Positions 1 to 8,867 of a stretch of 39,755 nt of DNA are shown piece by piece. This DNA comes from Lachnospiraceae bacterium UBA3692. Its GTDB lineage: Bacteria > Bacillota > Clostridia > Lachnospirales > Lachnospiraceae. A program made the position numbers and the translations under genes. The notes below the pieces were generated by a model. The model was not told where the DNA came from. It saw only the letters and a program-made list of their open reading frames with translations, and searched no databases. The DNA is taken from NCBI GenBank assembly GCA_002372815.1, contig DFIR01000100.1, positions 1 to 39,755 of the forward strand, read 5' to 3'. Within the stretch, counting starts at the first letter, position 1. Every line of letters starts with the position of its first letter.

Positions 1-1532
1 CGGGGCACATGCACCTGCGCCAGCTGGCCGAATATGTGAAACAGGGCATCTACGAGGCCGGCGGCATTCCCAGGGAGTTCAACACCATCGCCGTCTGCGA
101 CGGCATCTGCCAGGGCCACAAGGGCATGAAATACTCCCTGATGAGCCGCGAGATCATCGCGGACTCCATCGAGTGCATGATCGAGGCGCACCAGTTCGAC
201 GCCATGGTCATGATGCCCGGCTGCGACAAGATCGTCCCCGGCATGATGATGGCGGCCATGCGGCTGAATATTCCCGCCATCTTCGTCCCTGGCGGGCCGA
301 TGATGCCAGGCAGGTACAAAGATATGACGCTGACTCTCACCGACATGCGTGAGCTCATCGGCCGCACCCAGACCGGAAAAATGACCATCGAAGAACTGAT
401 GGAAGCGGAGAAGTGTGCCCTGCCCGGCGCCGGCACATGTTCCATGCTGGGAACCGCCAACACCATGAGCTGCTTCACGGAGATCCTCGGCATGGCCCTG
501 CCCGGCTGCGGCCTCGCCCACGCCGTGAGCGCGAAGAAGGCCCGCATCGCGAAGCAGTCCGGCAAGCGGATCGTGCAGATGATCGCGGAGGACCTGACGC
601 CCCGGAAGATCATGACCCGCGAGTGCCTGCGCAACGCCATCGCCGTCGGCATGGCCATGGGCGCTTCCACCAATTCCACGCTTCACATCCCGGCCATCGC
701 CCACGAGGCGGACCTGGACGTCACACTCAAGGACTTCGACGAGATCAGCCGCGAGGTCCCTTACATCTGCAACATCAAACCCTCCGGTGCCCACCCGCTC
801 CTGGATCTGGAGGAGTGCGGCGGCATCCCGGCGGTCATGAAGGCGATCGAGTCCAAGCTGGACACGGACGTTCTCACGGTGACCGGCAGGACCGTGGCCG
901 AAAACCTGGCAGAAACGGAACTTGTGCAGAACGACGTGATCTTCCCGCTCTCCGCTCCGAAGAAACCTGAGGGCGGCCTCTGCATCCTGCACGGCAACCT
1001 CGCCCCCGACGGCGCCGTCATCAAGAAGAGCGGCGTCAAGGAGTCCATGTACTACTTCGAGGGACGGGCCCGGGTCTTCCACTCCATGGAAGAGGCCTGC
1101 GCAGCCGTCTCCGGCGATCAGATCCGGCAGGGCGACATCCTCGTGCTCACCTATGAAGGCCCCAAGGGCGGCCCCGGCATGCGCGAGATGCACATGGTCA
1201 CGAGCCTCATCGTCGGCCGCGGCATGGACGAGATGTGTGCCCTGGTCACGGACGGCCGCTTCTCCGGCTCCTCCCGCGGTCCCTGCATCGGCCACGTCTC
1301 CCCGGAAGCTGCCGCAGGCGGCCCCATCGCAGCCGTGCAGGATGGCGACAAGATCATCATCGACATTCCCAACCGCACTCTGACCCTCTGCGTCCCGGAC
1401 GACGAGATCGCCAGACGCCTCTCCGAAGTGCAGCACATCCGCAAAGAGCGCACCTCCGCACTCGACCGCTACAGCGCCCTCGTCACTTCCGCCGACAAAG
1501 GCGCCGTCCTGAAACGCCCGGAAGAACTGTAA
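1..1532 (+). CDS. ilvD: Dihydroxy-acid dehydratase, 5' end cut by window
   Basis: IlvD dehydrates 2,3-dihydroxy-isovalerate and 2,3-dihydroxy-3-methylvalerate to the 2-oxo acids of valine and isoleucine synthesis in the cytosol, using an Fe-S cluster. The open frame runs in from the window edge (Gly-His before the first Met at base 9), and the family motif PGHMHL is only half present, so about 45 N-terminal residues lie upstream. Visible signatures are MPGCDKIVPG and GAGTCSMLGTANTM, which carry cluster-type cysteines, and the C-terminal DGRFSGSSRG. The frame ends at TAA, eight bases before a REP-like palindrome. Neighbouring ilv genes are not in view. Identification is firm; completeness and start cannot be judged. 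Confidence 0.96.
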   Translation, partial: GHMHLRQLAEYVKQGIYEAGGIPREFNTIAVCDGICQGHKGMKYSLMSREIIADSIECMIEAHQFDAMVMMPGCDKIVPGMMMAAMRLNIPAIFVPGGPMMPGRYKDMTLTLTDMRELIGRTQTGKMTIEELMEAEKCALPGAGTCSMLGTANTMSCFTEILGMALPGCGLAHAVSAKKARIAKQSGKRIVQMIAEDLTPRKIMTRECLRNAIAVGMAMGASTNSTLHIPAIAHEADLDVTLKDFDEISREVPYICNIKPSGAHPLLDLEECGGIPAVMKAIESKLDTDVLTVTGRTVAENLAETELVQNDVIFPLSAPKKPEGGLCILHGNLAPDGAVIKKSGVKESMYYFEGRARVFHSMEEACAAVSGDQIRQGDILVLTYEGPKGGPGMREMHMVTSLIVGRGMDEMCALVTDGRFSGSSRGPCIGHVSPEAAAGGPIAAVQDGDKIIIDIPNRTLTLCVPDDEIARRLSEVQHIRKERTSALDRYSALVTSADKGAVLKRPEEL

Positions 1533-1539
1533 ACCTCAA

Positions 1540-1566
1540 GCGCGCAGGGGACGGTTCTCTGCGCGC
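1540..1566 (+). repeat. REP-like palindrome, copy 1
   Basis: A 27-base imperfect palindrome with GCGCGCAG and CTGCGCGC arms around the asymmetric core GGGGACGGTTCT. Its exact reverse complement lies at 2035-2061. From memory, the same core with variable complementary flanks is scattered between genes in many Firmicutes genomes, which would make it a REP-type extragenic palindrome. It starts eight bases after the ilvD stop codon and abuts the 62-bp array. Confidence 0.75.
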
Positions 1567-1868
1567 TGTCTATCCGGCTGTGCAGAAGGCAAGATAGACA
1601 GCCGGATAGACAGGTGGAAAGAGGAAGCTGTATATTCAACTGTGCGGAAGGCATGATAGACAGCCGGATAGACAGGTAGAAAGAGGAAGCTGTCTATTCA
1701 GCTGTGCGGAAGGCATGATAGACAGCCGGGTAGACAGGTAGAAAGAAGAAGCTGTCTATTCAGCTGTGCAGAAGGCATGATAGACAGCTGGATAGACAGG
1801 TGGAAAGAAGAAGCTGTCTACCCTGCTGTGCGGAAGAGAAAATCGACAGATAGATAGACAGCTGGATA
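1567..1868. repeat. Hairpin tandem array A, 62-bp period
   Basis: Tandem units anchored by GATAGACAGC begin at 1593, 1655, 1717 and 1779, exactly 62 bases apart, followed by a fifth at 1853 after a 12-base insertion; a partial unit precedes them. Each unit holds the arms GCTGTCTAT and ATAGACAGC, which can form a 9-bp stem. The period is not a multiple of three and no reading frame persists, so it is non-coding. It lies between converging genes. Confidence 0.95.
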
Positions 1869-1886
1869 CATGCAAGACAAGAAGAA

Positions 1887-1945
1887 ATAAAAGAAAATGC
1901 CGATTGCGGGGCTGTGGAGGCAAGTCCACGGCCCCGCAATCGGCA
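1887..1945 (-). terminator. Intrinsic terminator of ABC exporter 1 operon
   Basis: A 21-bp stem (1898-1918 with 1925-1945, one G-T wobble) and a six-base loop are followed on the minus strand by TTTTCTTTTAT. It would stop transcripts coming from the permease that ends at 2073. On the plus strand an A-rich tract follows instead, so ilvD transcripts would not be stopped by a U-tract here. Confidence 0.85.
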
Positions 1946-1989
1946 AGGCTGGCAAAAAAAATCAGGAAAGGTGCCGGTTCCCGTCTTGT

Positions 1990-2014
1990 CCGCGCAGGGC
2001 GGTCCTCCGCGCGG
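1990..2014 (+). repeat. Decayed REP-like palindrome
   Basis: This 25-base palindrome has CCGCGC and GCGCGG ends around AGGGCGGTCCTC. It resembles the GGGGACGGTTCTC core of the flanking REP copies with two bases missing and one change. I read it as a degenerate copy in the same orientation as copy 1, but a chance GC palindrome is possible. Confidence 0.45.
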
Positions 2015-2034
2015 TCTGTATAATTGTATACACA

Positions 2035-2061
2035 GCGCGCAGAGAACCGTCCCCTGCGCGC
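2035..2061 (-). repeat. REP-like palindrome, copy 2 (inverted)
   Basis: Exact 27-base reverse complement of the element at 1540-1566. The pair brackets array A, the terminator and the decayed copy, giving a 522-bp segment with perfect terminal inverted repeats. It ends 11 bases before the stop codon of the permease. Confidence 0.75.
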
Positions 2062-2072
2062 TTCTGCGCGCT

Positions 2073-4535
2073 CTACTCCCGGTCTTTCAGGACTTCCGCC
2101 GGGCTGACCTTGCCGATCCGGCGGTTCATCAGGAGCGTGATCACGAGGCACAGGGCCAGGATCACGGCATAGATCAGAGCGAAATACCACCAGGGCATGG
2201 AGAGGTCCATGGCGCAGGCCACGTTGGAGATGAACAGCGGGTAGAGCGCGTCGATGGACTTCTTGGCCAGCGGGATGATCAGCAGAGTGCCGGCGGCGAC
2301 CATGAGGATATTGCCGTTCACGTAGAGTTTCCGGATCTCTCCGCCCCGGTAGCCGAAGATCTTCATCATGGAGATGTCATAAGCCGAGTGGTCGATCATG
2401 ACGCCCAGCATCAGGTACAGGACGACCACGAAGATGAAGGCCGACAGGACGACCATGGTCACGATCATGGACTGCATCAGTTCGATGAAAATGTCTCCCG
2501 CCCGCGTGATCGACGAGTAGCTCACCGTGGAGAAGAGCCGTCCCGGATCGATATCCAGCGGCTGGTCGGAGAAAACGACGTTATAGTAGTCCTCCTCCGC
2601 CCCCAGCAGGTCCCGCATGGCGTCGATGTCCATAAACACATAGAAGGCCGGCGCATACTGCACGATCTCCCCGATCTCGAAGGCGTAGAGCCGGTTGTTC
2701 TCCTCATCCACCAGCGTCACTTCCCCGCCGACGGACAGCCCGTATTTCTGCGCCATGGCCGAAGAGACAGAGACGACCCTCTGCGCATTGTGGTCCGTGC
2801 GCACATGTGCGTCAAAATACCGCGTCTCCGGATCGATCCCCAGAAGCGTCACGTCCAGGTCATACCCGAAGCGCTCCTTGTGAAGGCTCAGCGCATAGGC
2901 GGCTTCGCCGCCTTCGGGGACTTTCTGCTCCGGATATTTATAGAGATACATATAGGAGAACCGGGTATCCTCCCGGCTGCTCTGCCGCAGGTGGCGGCAC
3001 ATGACATCGCAGTCCAGTCCGATGAAGACCAGCATCAGCGTGATGTAGAGCCCGGCCAGAACTGTCAGCACGCCCCGCGTCTCCCGCAGCATCTGCCGGA
3101 CGCGGAAGCGGCCGATGAAGCCCAGCCGCCGCATCCGAAGGGCTTTGAGGCGGCGTGTCTTTCTCTCGCGGCGCAGCAGGGAGAGGGCTGTCCTGGACAG
3201 ATGCTTCCTGACCACGAGGACATTGACCGCCGCCGCGATGAGCGGCGGCAGGACCGCCCCGTAGACTACGATGTAAGGCAGGACCATCGGCGCGATCTCC
3301 GGCACGGAGTAATAGTTGTAGGAGTCCATCATCTGATAATGCGCCCCGAAGGGAGCGAATCCGGCGATCGTCCCCACGATCCCCGATGCAGCCGTGATCA
3401 GCGTAGGCAGGATCGCGTAATGGATCGTCAGGTCGCGCCTTGTGACCCCGAGCGAATACAGCGCGCCGATGACCGCCGACGCATCGTCGATCTGGTGCAG
3501 GGTGAAGACTGCCAGCACGTAGGCGAACAGCGCGATGATGATGACACCCGCGACCAGGGACGAATAGAGATTGACGTACATATCCGCGGCGGATCCCCCG
3601 ATGCGGATATTGTCCTCTGCTGAGACAAAACTCTGCAGATTGTGGATGTCCGGCTCCAGCCTGCTCCGCATATCATCGTACCGCTCACCGGAGAAAAGCG
3701 GCGACTCCAGCAGGTCCCGCAGCACCCTCGCATCCCCCAGCTGTTCCTTGCGATAGGCCTGAAAATAAGGGTCCTTCACCGCATCCGCTTCAAACGGAAA
3801 GGACTCCAGCAAGGCCCGCAGCCCATGAAGATCCATCCCCTCTTCGGGGAGCCGGAACGCATAGAGAAACGTCTCCGCGCGCAGCGCGCCGCCGGAGGCC
3901 TTCAGTTCTGCGTACTGCTCGTCCGTCACGAAAGCCGTGCCGAAATGCCGGCTGTCTACGGAGCTGTCCGCCATATTTTCCACAGGATTGTCGTAGTCCG
4001 GGGTCGTGCAGATCCCCGTGACCGTGAATGCCGTTCCGCCGACGGAGATCCGGCTCCCAGTCACCAGCCCGTTGACCTCCGCGAAGCGCCTCTCCAGCGC
4101 GATCTCCCCTTTTTGCACCGGCTCCGCGCCGTGCACGAACTCTGCGAGATCCGCTTCCCTCCGCACCCGGAAGACCCGCAGCCTCATGAGGTCCCCGGCA
4201 GGTGCTTCTGTGTCCTTTTCGCCCTGCTGTTCCCCGGCAGCCTGCGCAGTGACCTGCGCAGGAAAATCAAGATAGAACTGCGCCTCCAGCGTGACGCCGT
4301 TCTCCCGGATCTGCGCCTGCTCTTCTTCCGTCAGTTCCACGAAGGTCTCGAACTGCCCGTCCTCGACCAGATTCTCCTCCGCATGCATGTGTACGCCGCG
4401 TATGATCGACTCCGCCGAACAGATCAGGCTGATGACCATATACACGGACAGAATGACCAGCAGAGAGAGCGCCGCGTACCGGAACGCGCCTTTGCGCAGG
4501 TCCCTGGGGATCCTGTGCCACAGTATTTTCTGCAT
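2073..4535 (-). CDS. MacB/FtsX-type ABC transporter permease 1
   Basis: An 820-residue membrane permease of the FtsX/MacB family, which couples cytoplasmic ATP hydrolysis to movement of lipids, peptides or antibiotics across or within the membrane. I see one N-terminal membrane segment (about 22-42), a large extracytoplasmic domain, three segments near 327-432, another near 484-506, a second outer domain, and three C-terminal segments, ending in a cytoplasmic tail containing RRIGKVSPAEVL. Two FtsX modules of this kind are typical of single-polypeptide permeases near 800 residues. It sits 15 bases downstream of its ATPase and is followed by the terminator at 1887-1945. The substrate cannot be told from sequence. 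Proteins of this type often serve antimicrobial peptide resistance, but that is only family knowledge. Confidence 0.93.
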   Translation of the reverse strand: MQKILWHRIPRDLRKGAFRYAALSLLVILSVYMVISLICSAESIIRGVHMHAEENLVEDGQFETFVELTEEEQAQIRENGVTLEAQFYLDFPAQVTAQAAGEQQGEKDTEAPAGDLMRLRVFRVRREADLAEFVHGAEPVQKGEIALERRFAEVNGLVTGSRISVGGTAFTVTGICTTPDYDNPVENMADSSVDSRHFGTAFVTDEQYAELKASGGALRAETFLYAFRLPEEGMDLHGLRALLESFPFEADAVKDPYFQAYRKEQLGDARVLRDLLESPLFSGERYDDMRSRLEPDIHNLQSFVSAEDNIRIGGSAADMYVNLYSSLVAGVIIIALFAYVLAVFTLHQIDDASAVIGALYSLGVTRRDLTIHYAILPTLITAASGIVGTIAGFAPFGAHYQMMDSYNYYSVPEIAPMVLPYIVVYGAVLPPLIAAAVNVLVVRKHLSRTALSLLRRERKTRRLKALRMRRLGFIGRFRVRQMLRETRGVLTVLAGLYITLMLVFIGLDCDVMCRHLRQSSREDTRFSYMYLYKYPEQKVPEGGEAAYALSLHKERFGYDLDVTLLGIDPETRYFDAHVRTDHNAQRVVSVSSAMAQKYGLSVGGEVTLVDEENNRLYAFEIGEIVQYAPAFYVFMDIDAMRDLLGAEEDYYNVVFSDQPLDIDPGRLFSTVSYSSITRAGDIFIELMQSMIVTMVVLSAFIFVVVLYLMLGVMIDHSAYDISMMKIFGYRGGEIRKLYVNGNILMVAAGTLLIIPLAKKSIDALYPLFISNVACAMDLSMPWWYFALIYAVILALCLVITLLMNRRIGKVSPAEVLKDRE

Positions 4536-4550
4536 TTTGTACTCTCCTGC

Positions 4551-5252
4551 TCAAAGATCCTGCAGCTCTGCGGCAGGGATCAGCACTTCGTTGTCATATT
4601 CCCTGCTGATCTGCCCGTCGCGGATCTCGATCACCCGGTGCGTCATCTGCGGGATCGCGTTGTTGTGCGTGACGATCAGGATCGTCGTCCCATAGAGGCG
4701 GTTGACCTCCTCCAGCAGCGTCAGAATCCCCCGCGATGTCTGCGAATCCAGCGCACCAGTGGGTTCGTCGCACAGAAGCAGCGACGGGTTCTTGACCAGC
4801 GCTCTCGCGATCGCCGTGCGCTGCTGCTGGCCGCCCGACAGCTGCGAAGGGAACTTGTCTCTGTGATCATAGATGCCCAGCGTCTTCATCAGCGCTTCCA
4901 TGTCCAGAGGCCGCGGCGTCAGAAACCGGCACACCTCGATATTCTCCCGGATCGTCAGATCCGGTACCAGATTATAGAACTGAAATACAAACCCCAGCTT
5001 CTCCCGGCGGTATTCAGAGAGCGCCGCCGGGCGCAGCCCGGCGATCTCCTGCCCATCGATGACGATGCTCCCGCTGTCCGGCGTCTCCAGCCCGCCGATA
5101 CAATACAAAAATGTCGACTTTCCGCTCCCGCTGGGTCCCTTGATCGCGCACATCGTCCCTTTCCGGATCCCTGTGCTGATCCCCCGGAGCACCTGCGTAC
5201 GGCTGTCTCCTTCCCCGTAATTCTTGACAAGGTCCGTGACCTGTACAAACAT
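4551..5252 (-). CDS. MacB/LolD-type ABC transporter ATPase 1
   Basis: A 233-residue nucleotide-binding subunit that powers the permease encoded immediately downstream. Motifs in order: Walker A GPSGSGKST, Q-loop in FVFQFYNLVPDL, signature LSGGQQQR, Walker B LLLCDEPTGALD and the H-loop histidine in IVTHN. The GALDSQT stretch is typical of the MacB/LolD branch. I start at 5252 rather than at the longer in-frame Met at 5288, because family proteins begin with a short strand such as MFVQVTDL and an AGAGGG ribosome site lies about eight bases upstream; the longer start would fall in the promoter region. Expression is probably governed by the operator over the -10 box. Confidence 0.95.
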   Translation of the reverse strand: MFVQVTDLVKNYGEGDSRTQVLRGISTGIRKGTMCAIKGPSGSGKSTFLYCIGGLETPDSGSIVIDGQEIAGLRPAALSEYRREKLGFVFQFYNLVPDLTIRENIEVCRFLTPRPLDMEALMKTLGIYDHRDKFPSQLSGGQQQRTAIARALVKNPSLLLCDEPTGALDSQTSRGILTLLEEVNRLYGTTILIVTHNNAIPQMTHRVIEIRDGQISREYDNEVLIPAAELQDL

Positions 5253-5294
5253 GCCTGCACCCTCTCTGCCGCGCCAGATTAGTTTCACTTAACT

Positions 5295-5323
5295 ATATTA
5301 GCACAAACAAACTCATGGGACAA
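5295..5323 (-). promoter_or_regulatory. Promoter and operator of ABC exporter 1
   Basis: On the minus strand, -35 TTGTCC (5318-5323) and -10 TAATAT (5295-5300) are 17 bases apart. The spacer and -10 box read AGTTTGTTTGTGCTAATAT, half of the palindrome seen at the promoter of ABC exporter 3 (22124-22139). The overlap with the -10 box suggests repression by a dimeric regulator, probably TetR- or MarR-like. The regulator gene is not in the window. Confidence 0.65.
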
Positions 5324-5395
5324 GTTTTACGTGGCGGAACGGTTCCAATGACATCAGGCAATATAATGCTGTGCTGCTCAAATGCGCAGCTATCC

Positions 5396-5437
5396 AAAAA
5401 AAGCACTACTCTCCGGCAAAAGCCTTCGCAGCAGTGC
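5396..5437 (-). terminator. Intrinsic terminator of the six-gene operon
   Basis: On the minus strand a hairpin with outer arms GCACTGCT and AGTAGTGC (5403-5437), with an inner GGC/GCC pairing, is followed by seven T residues (5396-5402). It lies about 95 bases downstream of the stop codon of permease 2 and upstream of the promoter of ABC exporter 1, insulating the two operons. Confidence 0.85.
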
Positions 5438-5530
5438 ATTTCAGGTCCTGAACAGGTCAAGATTTTAATATTAAGATGTTTTGCATACGTAATACCGTAA
5501 ATCGCGCACTATTATCCAGATATCTTAGCT

Positions 5531-8122
5531 CTACTCCTGCTTCTGCGCCAGCGCCCCGACCATGTCGATGTCGCGGATGTAGAAGAAGGAGAAGACGTTC
5601 ACGGACAGCGAGAACAGCATGGTCAGGACCGCTGCGTACACGTAGCATTTCGGGTGGATGGTCCTGCCGAAGAGGAGGTAGTCGACCTCGATGGTGTGGA
5701 TCAGCCAGCGGTGGAGCCAGCGGCCCATAAAGAGGCCGGCGGCGGTCCCGAGAAGCGTCAGGAAGATGTTCTCCCTGTAGACGTAGGAAGCCGTCTCCCC
5801 GTCGTAGAAGCCGAGCACCTTGAGGGTCGCCAGCTCGCGCAGGCGTTCCGTCACGTTGATGTTGGTCAGGTTGAAGAGCACCAGGAAAGCGAGTGCCGCC
5901 GCGGCCGCGATGATCAGGAGGATCACGGCGTCGATGTTGCCCATGGAGGCCTCAAAGCGCGTGCGCATGCTGTCGATGCGGCTGAAGGACTGCACGCCCG
6001 GCTGGTCAACCAGCTTCTGCGCGAGTGCGTCCTGCTCTTCGGCGCTGAGCCGCCCCGTCCCGCCGGGGCCTTCGGAAAAACGCAGCAGCATCGTATTCCG
6101 CGCCGGCGCGCTGCCGAAGACCTCCTTGTAATAGCCGTCCTGCATATACAGGTAGTGGTTGACATAGTTCTCACAGCCCCCGGTCGCAACTGCAGGGTAT
6201 GTGTGCTCCTCGCTGTCCCGCAGGATCACGGGGTCCCCGGGTTCGATGCCGAGAAGCTCAAAGGTCTTTTCGTCGAGGAGGACACCGTTGTCCGGGATCG
6301 ACAGCGAGGCTGCGCCGTCCCTGTGGAGCCCGTCCGCAGCCGGCTGCAGGTGCAGGAAAGGTTCCGTCCTCTCCGCCTCCGCCGCGGAGAAGGACAGGAG
6401 CGTCACGTTCTCGACGGTGACCTGTTTGCGGCTGCCGGCGGTGTCCGCGATCACGTCCACCGTCTCTTTGCGGCAGCGCAGGCTGTCCCCGATCTCCGGC
6501 ATCCCGGCCAGAAAGTGCTCCAGGTTCACCTGCTCGGAGCGCATGATGTCCTCGCGGATGCCCATCTCGGCGTCATAGACCGTGACTTCATCGAACTGCC
6601 ACCGGAGAATGTCGAAGATGGAATCCCGCAGGCCGAAGCCGGTCACCAGGATGGCCGTGCAGCCGCCGATCCCGGCGATGGTCATCCAGAAGCGCTTTTT
6701 GTAGCGGAGAAGGTTCCGGATGCTGACTTTGCGGAGAAAGGACAGGCGGTTCCATAGAAACGGAATATATTCCGGCAGCACTCTCCTGCCGGGCATCGGC
6801 GCGCGAGGCCGCAGAAGGACCGCCGGGACCGCCCGGAGGGCGCTGCGGCAGGCCGCCCACGCCGCCCCCGCAGTGGCCAGCACCGCGAGACCGAGACTGT
6901 ACAGGACGACGGACGGATACAGGAGGAATTCCGCGGAAGGCAGCAGGTAGGACAGCTGCGTCCACTCGTAGTAAATGAGCCAGGGGATCAGCGTGCAGCC
7001 GATGGCGAGTCCCAGCAGTCCGCCGGTCAGGCTCGCCGCGAGCGCGTAACCGAGATATTTGAAGGAGACGGCGCCGTCCGACAGGCCGAGGGCCTTCATG
7101 GAGCCGATCTCGCCCCGCTGCTCCTCCACCATGCGCGTCATCGTCGTGAGCGAACTGAGCGCCGCGACCAGGAAGAAAATCATGGGAAAGACATCCGCCA
7201 GATCGCTCATCCGGGCGGAGTCGACGGAGAAGGTCAGGTAGCTCTCCACCGTGTCCCGTCCCAGGATATACCATTTCGCGTTTCCGAGATCGACTGCGGA
7301 GAGTCCCGACGAGAGCATCTGTGCCATCATGTCAGTGATGGTCGTCTCCCGCAGGAGCTGCTCCCGGCGCATGGCCGCCCGCTCCCTGCCCAGCGGCTCC
7401 AGCCGGTCGATGAAGTCGTCCACGGCGTCCTCATAGGCATCATCGGTGTAGCAGTTCCACGCCTCCAGCCCCTCCAGCTTCAGGTAGGCCGTCGTGTAGT
7501 AGTCGACGGTGAAATTCTCCTTCGGGACAGCCACGAAGCCCCGGACAGTGCCCGCCCCCATCGAGGTCGTGCTGCGGTCCATCGTGATGTAGAGAGGGCT
7601 GCGCGCGGTGCCGACGACGGTGTATGTTTTGCCGGACAGGATGTCTTCTCCGCCGTTCTTCGCGCGGGCATCCGAAGTGTCCAGCGTCAGCGTATCCCCG
7701 ATCCCGATCTCCAGCGCGTCGAGGACCGCCTGCTCCGTGAGACATTCGTCCGGCGCCTGCGGCAGGCGCCCCTCCAGCACCTCGGGCAGGTTCACGCGGT
7801 CCGGGATGTCCGTCAGCGTCACGATCTGCTCCCCCGCAAGCGCGTCAAAAGAGCGGCTGCCCTCCGCAGAGAGCACGCCGTCCTGCTGTCCGAGTACTTC
7901 CACGTCCTCCTCTGTGAGCCCCAGCGCGCAGAGGACACGCACGTCCATCAAGGCCTGCCGGTCGTAATACCGGTCCACCGTATGCCGCATCACCGGAGAG
8001 GTCATGCGCAGACCGGCGAGAAAACCGACGGCAAGCATATTCATGATCAGAAGAGACAGGAAGCGTCGTCTGGTCTTCCGGATCTCCCGGAGGAGGTCCG
8101 TGTAAAGATGGGACGGCATCAT
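5531..8122 (-). CDS. MacB/FtsX-type ABC transporter permease 2
   Basis: An 863-residue FtsX-family permease, last gene of the six-gene operon. An N-terminal segment (about 20-40) precedes a large outer domain. Four segments then fall in the region of about 310-445, the first followed by the cytoplasmic motif EIGSMKALG. One segment falls near 485, and three C-terminal ones follow after a second outer domain, with the paired motif ELATLKVLGF. The repeated LKxLG loops are the usual coupling helices that contact the ATPase. Its start has GGAG five to eight bases before two adjacent ATGs. The partner ATPase ends 28 bases upstream. Neighbouring MBOAT and SGNH genes hint at a role at the cell envelope, but the substrate is not identifiable. 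Confidence 0.93.
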   Translation of the reverse strand: MMPSHLYTDLLREIRKTRRRFLSLLIMNMLAVGFLAGLRMTSPVMRHTVDRYYDRQALMDVRVLCALGLTEEDVEVLGQQDGVLSAEGSRSFDALAGEQIVTLTDIPDRVNLPEVLEGRLPQAPDECLTEQAVLDALEIGIGDTLTLDTSDARAKNGGEDILSGKTYTVVGTARSPLYITMDRSTTSMGAGTVRGFVAVPKENFTVDYYTTAYLKLEGLEAWNCYTDDAYEDAVDDFIDRLEPLGRERAAMRREQLLRETTITDMMAQMLSSGLSAVDLGNAKWYILGRDTVESYLTFSVDSARMSDLADVFPMIFFLVAALSSLTTMTRMVEEQRGEIGSMKALGLSDGAVSFKYLGYALAASLTGGLLGLAIGCTLIPWLIYYEWTQLSYLLPSAEFLLYPSVVLYSLGLAVLATAGAAWAACRSALRAVPAVLLRPRAPMPGRRVLPEYIPFLWNRLSFLRKVSIRNLLRYKKRFWMTIAGIGGCTAILVTGFGLRDSIFDILRWQFDEVTVYDAEMGIREDIMRSEQVNLEHFLAGMPEIGDSLRCRKETVDVIADTAGSRKQVTVENVTLLSFSAAEAERTEPFLHLQPAADGLHRDGAASLSIPDNGVLLDEKTFELLGIEPGDPVILRDSEEHTYPAVATGGCENYVNHYLYMQDGYYKEVFGSAPARNTMLLRFSEGPGGTGRLSAEEQDALAQKLVDQPGVQSFSRIDSMRTRFEASMGNIDAVILLIIAAAAALAFLVLFNLTNINVTERLRELATLKVLGFYDGETASYVYRENIFLTLLGTAAGLFMGRWLHRWLIHTIEVDYLLFGRTIHPKCYVYAAVLTMLFSLSVNVFSFFYIRDIDMVGALAQKQE

Positions 8123-8150
8123 GCAGTCTCCTTTCCCGATGCAGCTCCGG

Positions 8151-8858
8151 TCACCACTCGATCTCCTCCACGGGGACCGGCTGCGTGTTGATCTCCTCTT
8201 TCGAGACCCTGCCGTTGCGAATGTGGATCACCTTGTCCGCCATCGGGGTGAGGGCGAGGTTGTGGGTGATCACGATGACCGTCATCCCGCGTTTCCTGCA
8301 GGTGTCCTGCAGCAGCGCCAGGATCTGTTTGCCGGTGACATAGTCGAGCGCCCCGGTGGGCTCGTCGCAGAGGAGCAGCTTGGGGTCCTTCGCCAGTGCG
8401 CGCGCGATCGCCACGCGCTGCTGCTCGCCGCCGGAGAGCTGGGCCGGGAAGTTGTTCAGCCGGTCCCCCAGTCCCACGTCGACAAGCGTCTGCCGCGCGT
8501 CCAGCGGGTGCCGGCAGATCTGCGCCGCCAGCTCCACGTTCTCGAGCGCCGTCAGGTTCTGGACGAGATTGTAGAACTGGAACACGAAGCCGATGTCGTA
8601 GCGCCGGTAGTCCGTCAGCTGGCGCCGGGTGCTCCCCGAGATCTCCTTCCCGTCGACCGTGATCCTGCCGGACGTGCAGCTGTCCATCCCGCCCAGCATG
8701 TTGAGGATGGTCGTTTTGCCGGCGCCGCTGGGGCCCACGATCACGGTGAAGGTGCCCTTCTCCACGGAGAAAGTGACGCCGTCCGCAGCGCGGATGTGCA
8801 CCTCCCCCATCACATATTCCTTCACCACCTCTTCAAATCTGATAAAAGCCTGCTCCAT
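8151..8858 (-). CDS. MacB/LolD-type ABC transporter ATPase 2
   Basis: A 235-residue ATP-binding subunit paired with permease 2. Walker A is GPSGAGKTT, the Q-loop lies in FVFQFYNLVQNL, the signature is LSGGEQQRVAIARAL, Walker B is LLLCDEPTGALD and the H-loop is VITHN. The C-terminus has a short extension with NTQPVPVEEIEW. A GAGGAGG ribosome site precedes the ATG by four bases, a tight but acceptable spacing. It starts nine bases after the stop codon of the SGNH gene, so it is almost certainly co-transcribed with the acyltransferase pair. Confidence 0.95.
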   Translation of the reverse strand: MEQAFIRFEEVVKEYVMGEVHIRAADGVTFSVEKGTFTVIVGPSGAGKTTILNMLGGMDSCTSGRITVDGKEISGSTRRQLTDYRRYDIGFVFQFYNLVQNLTALENVELAAQICRHPLDARQTLVDVGLGDRLNNFPAQLSGGEQQRVAIARALAKDPKLLLCDEPTGALDYVTGKQILALLQDTCRKRGMTVIVITHNLALTPMADKVIHIRNGRVSKEEINTQPVPVEEIEW

Positions 8859-8867
8859 GCATCCTCC

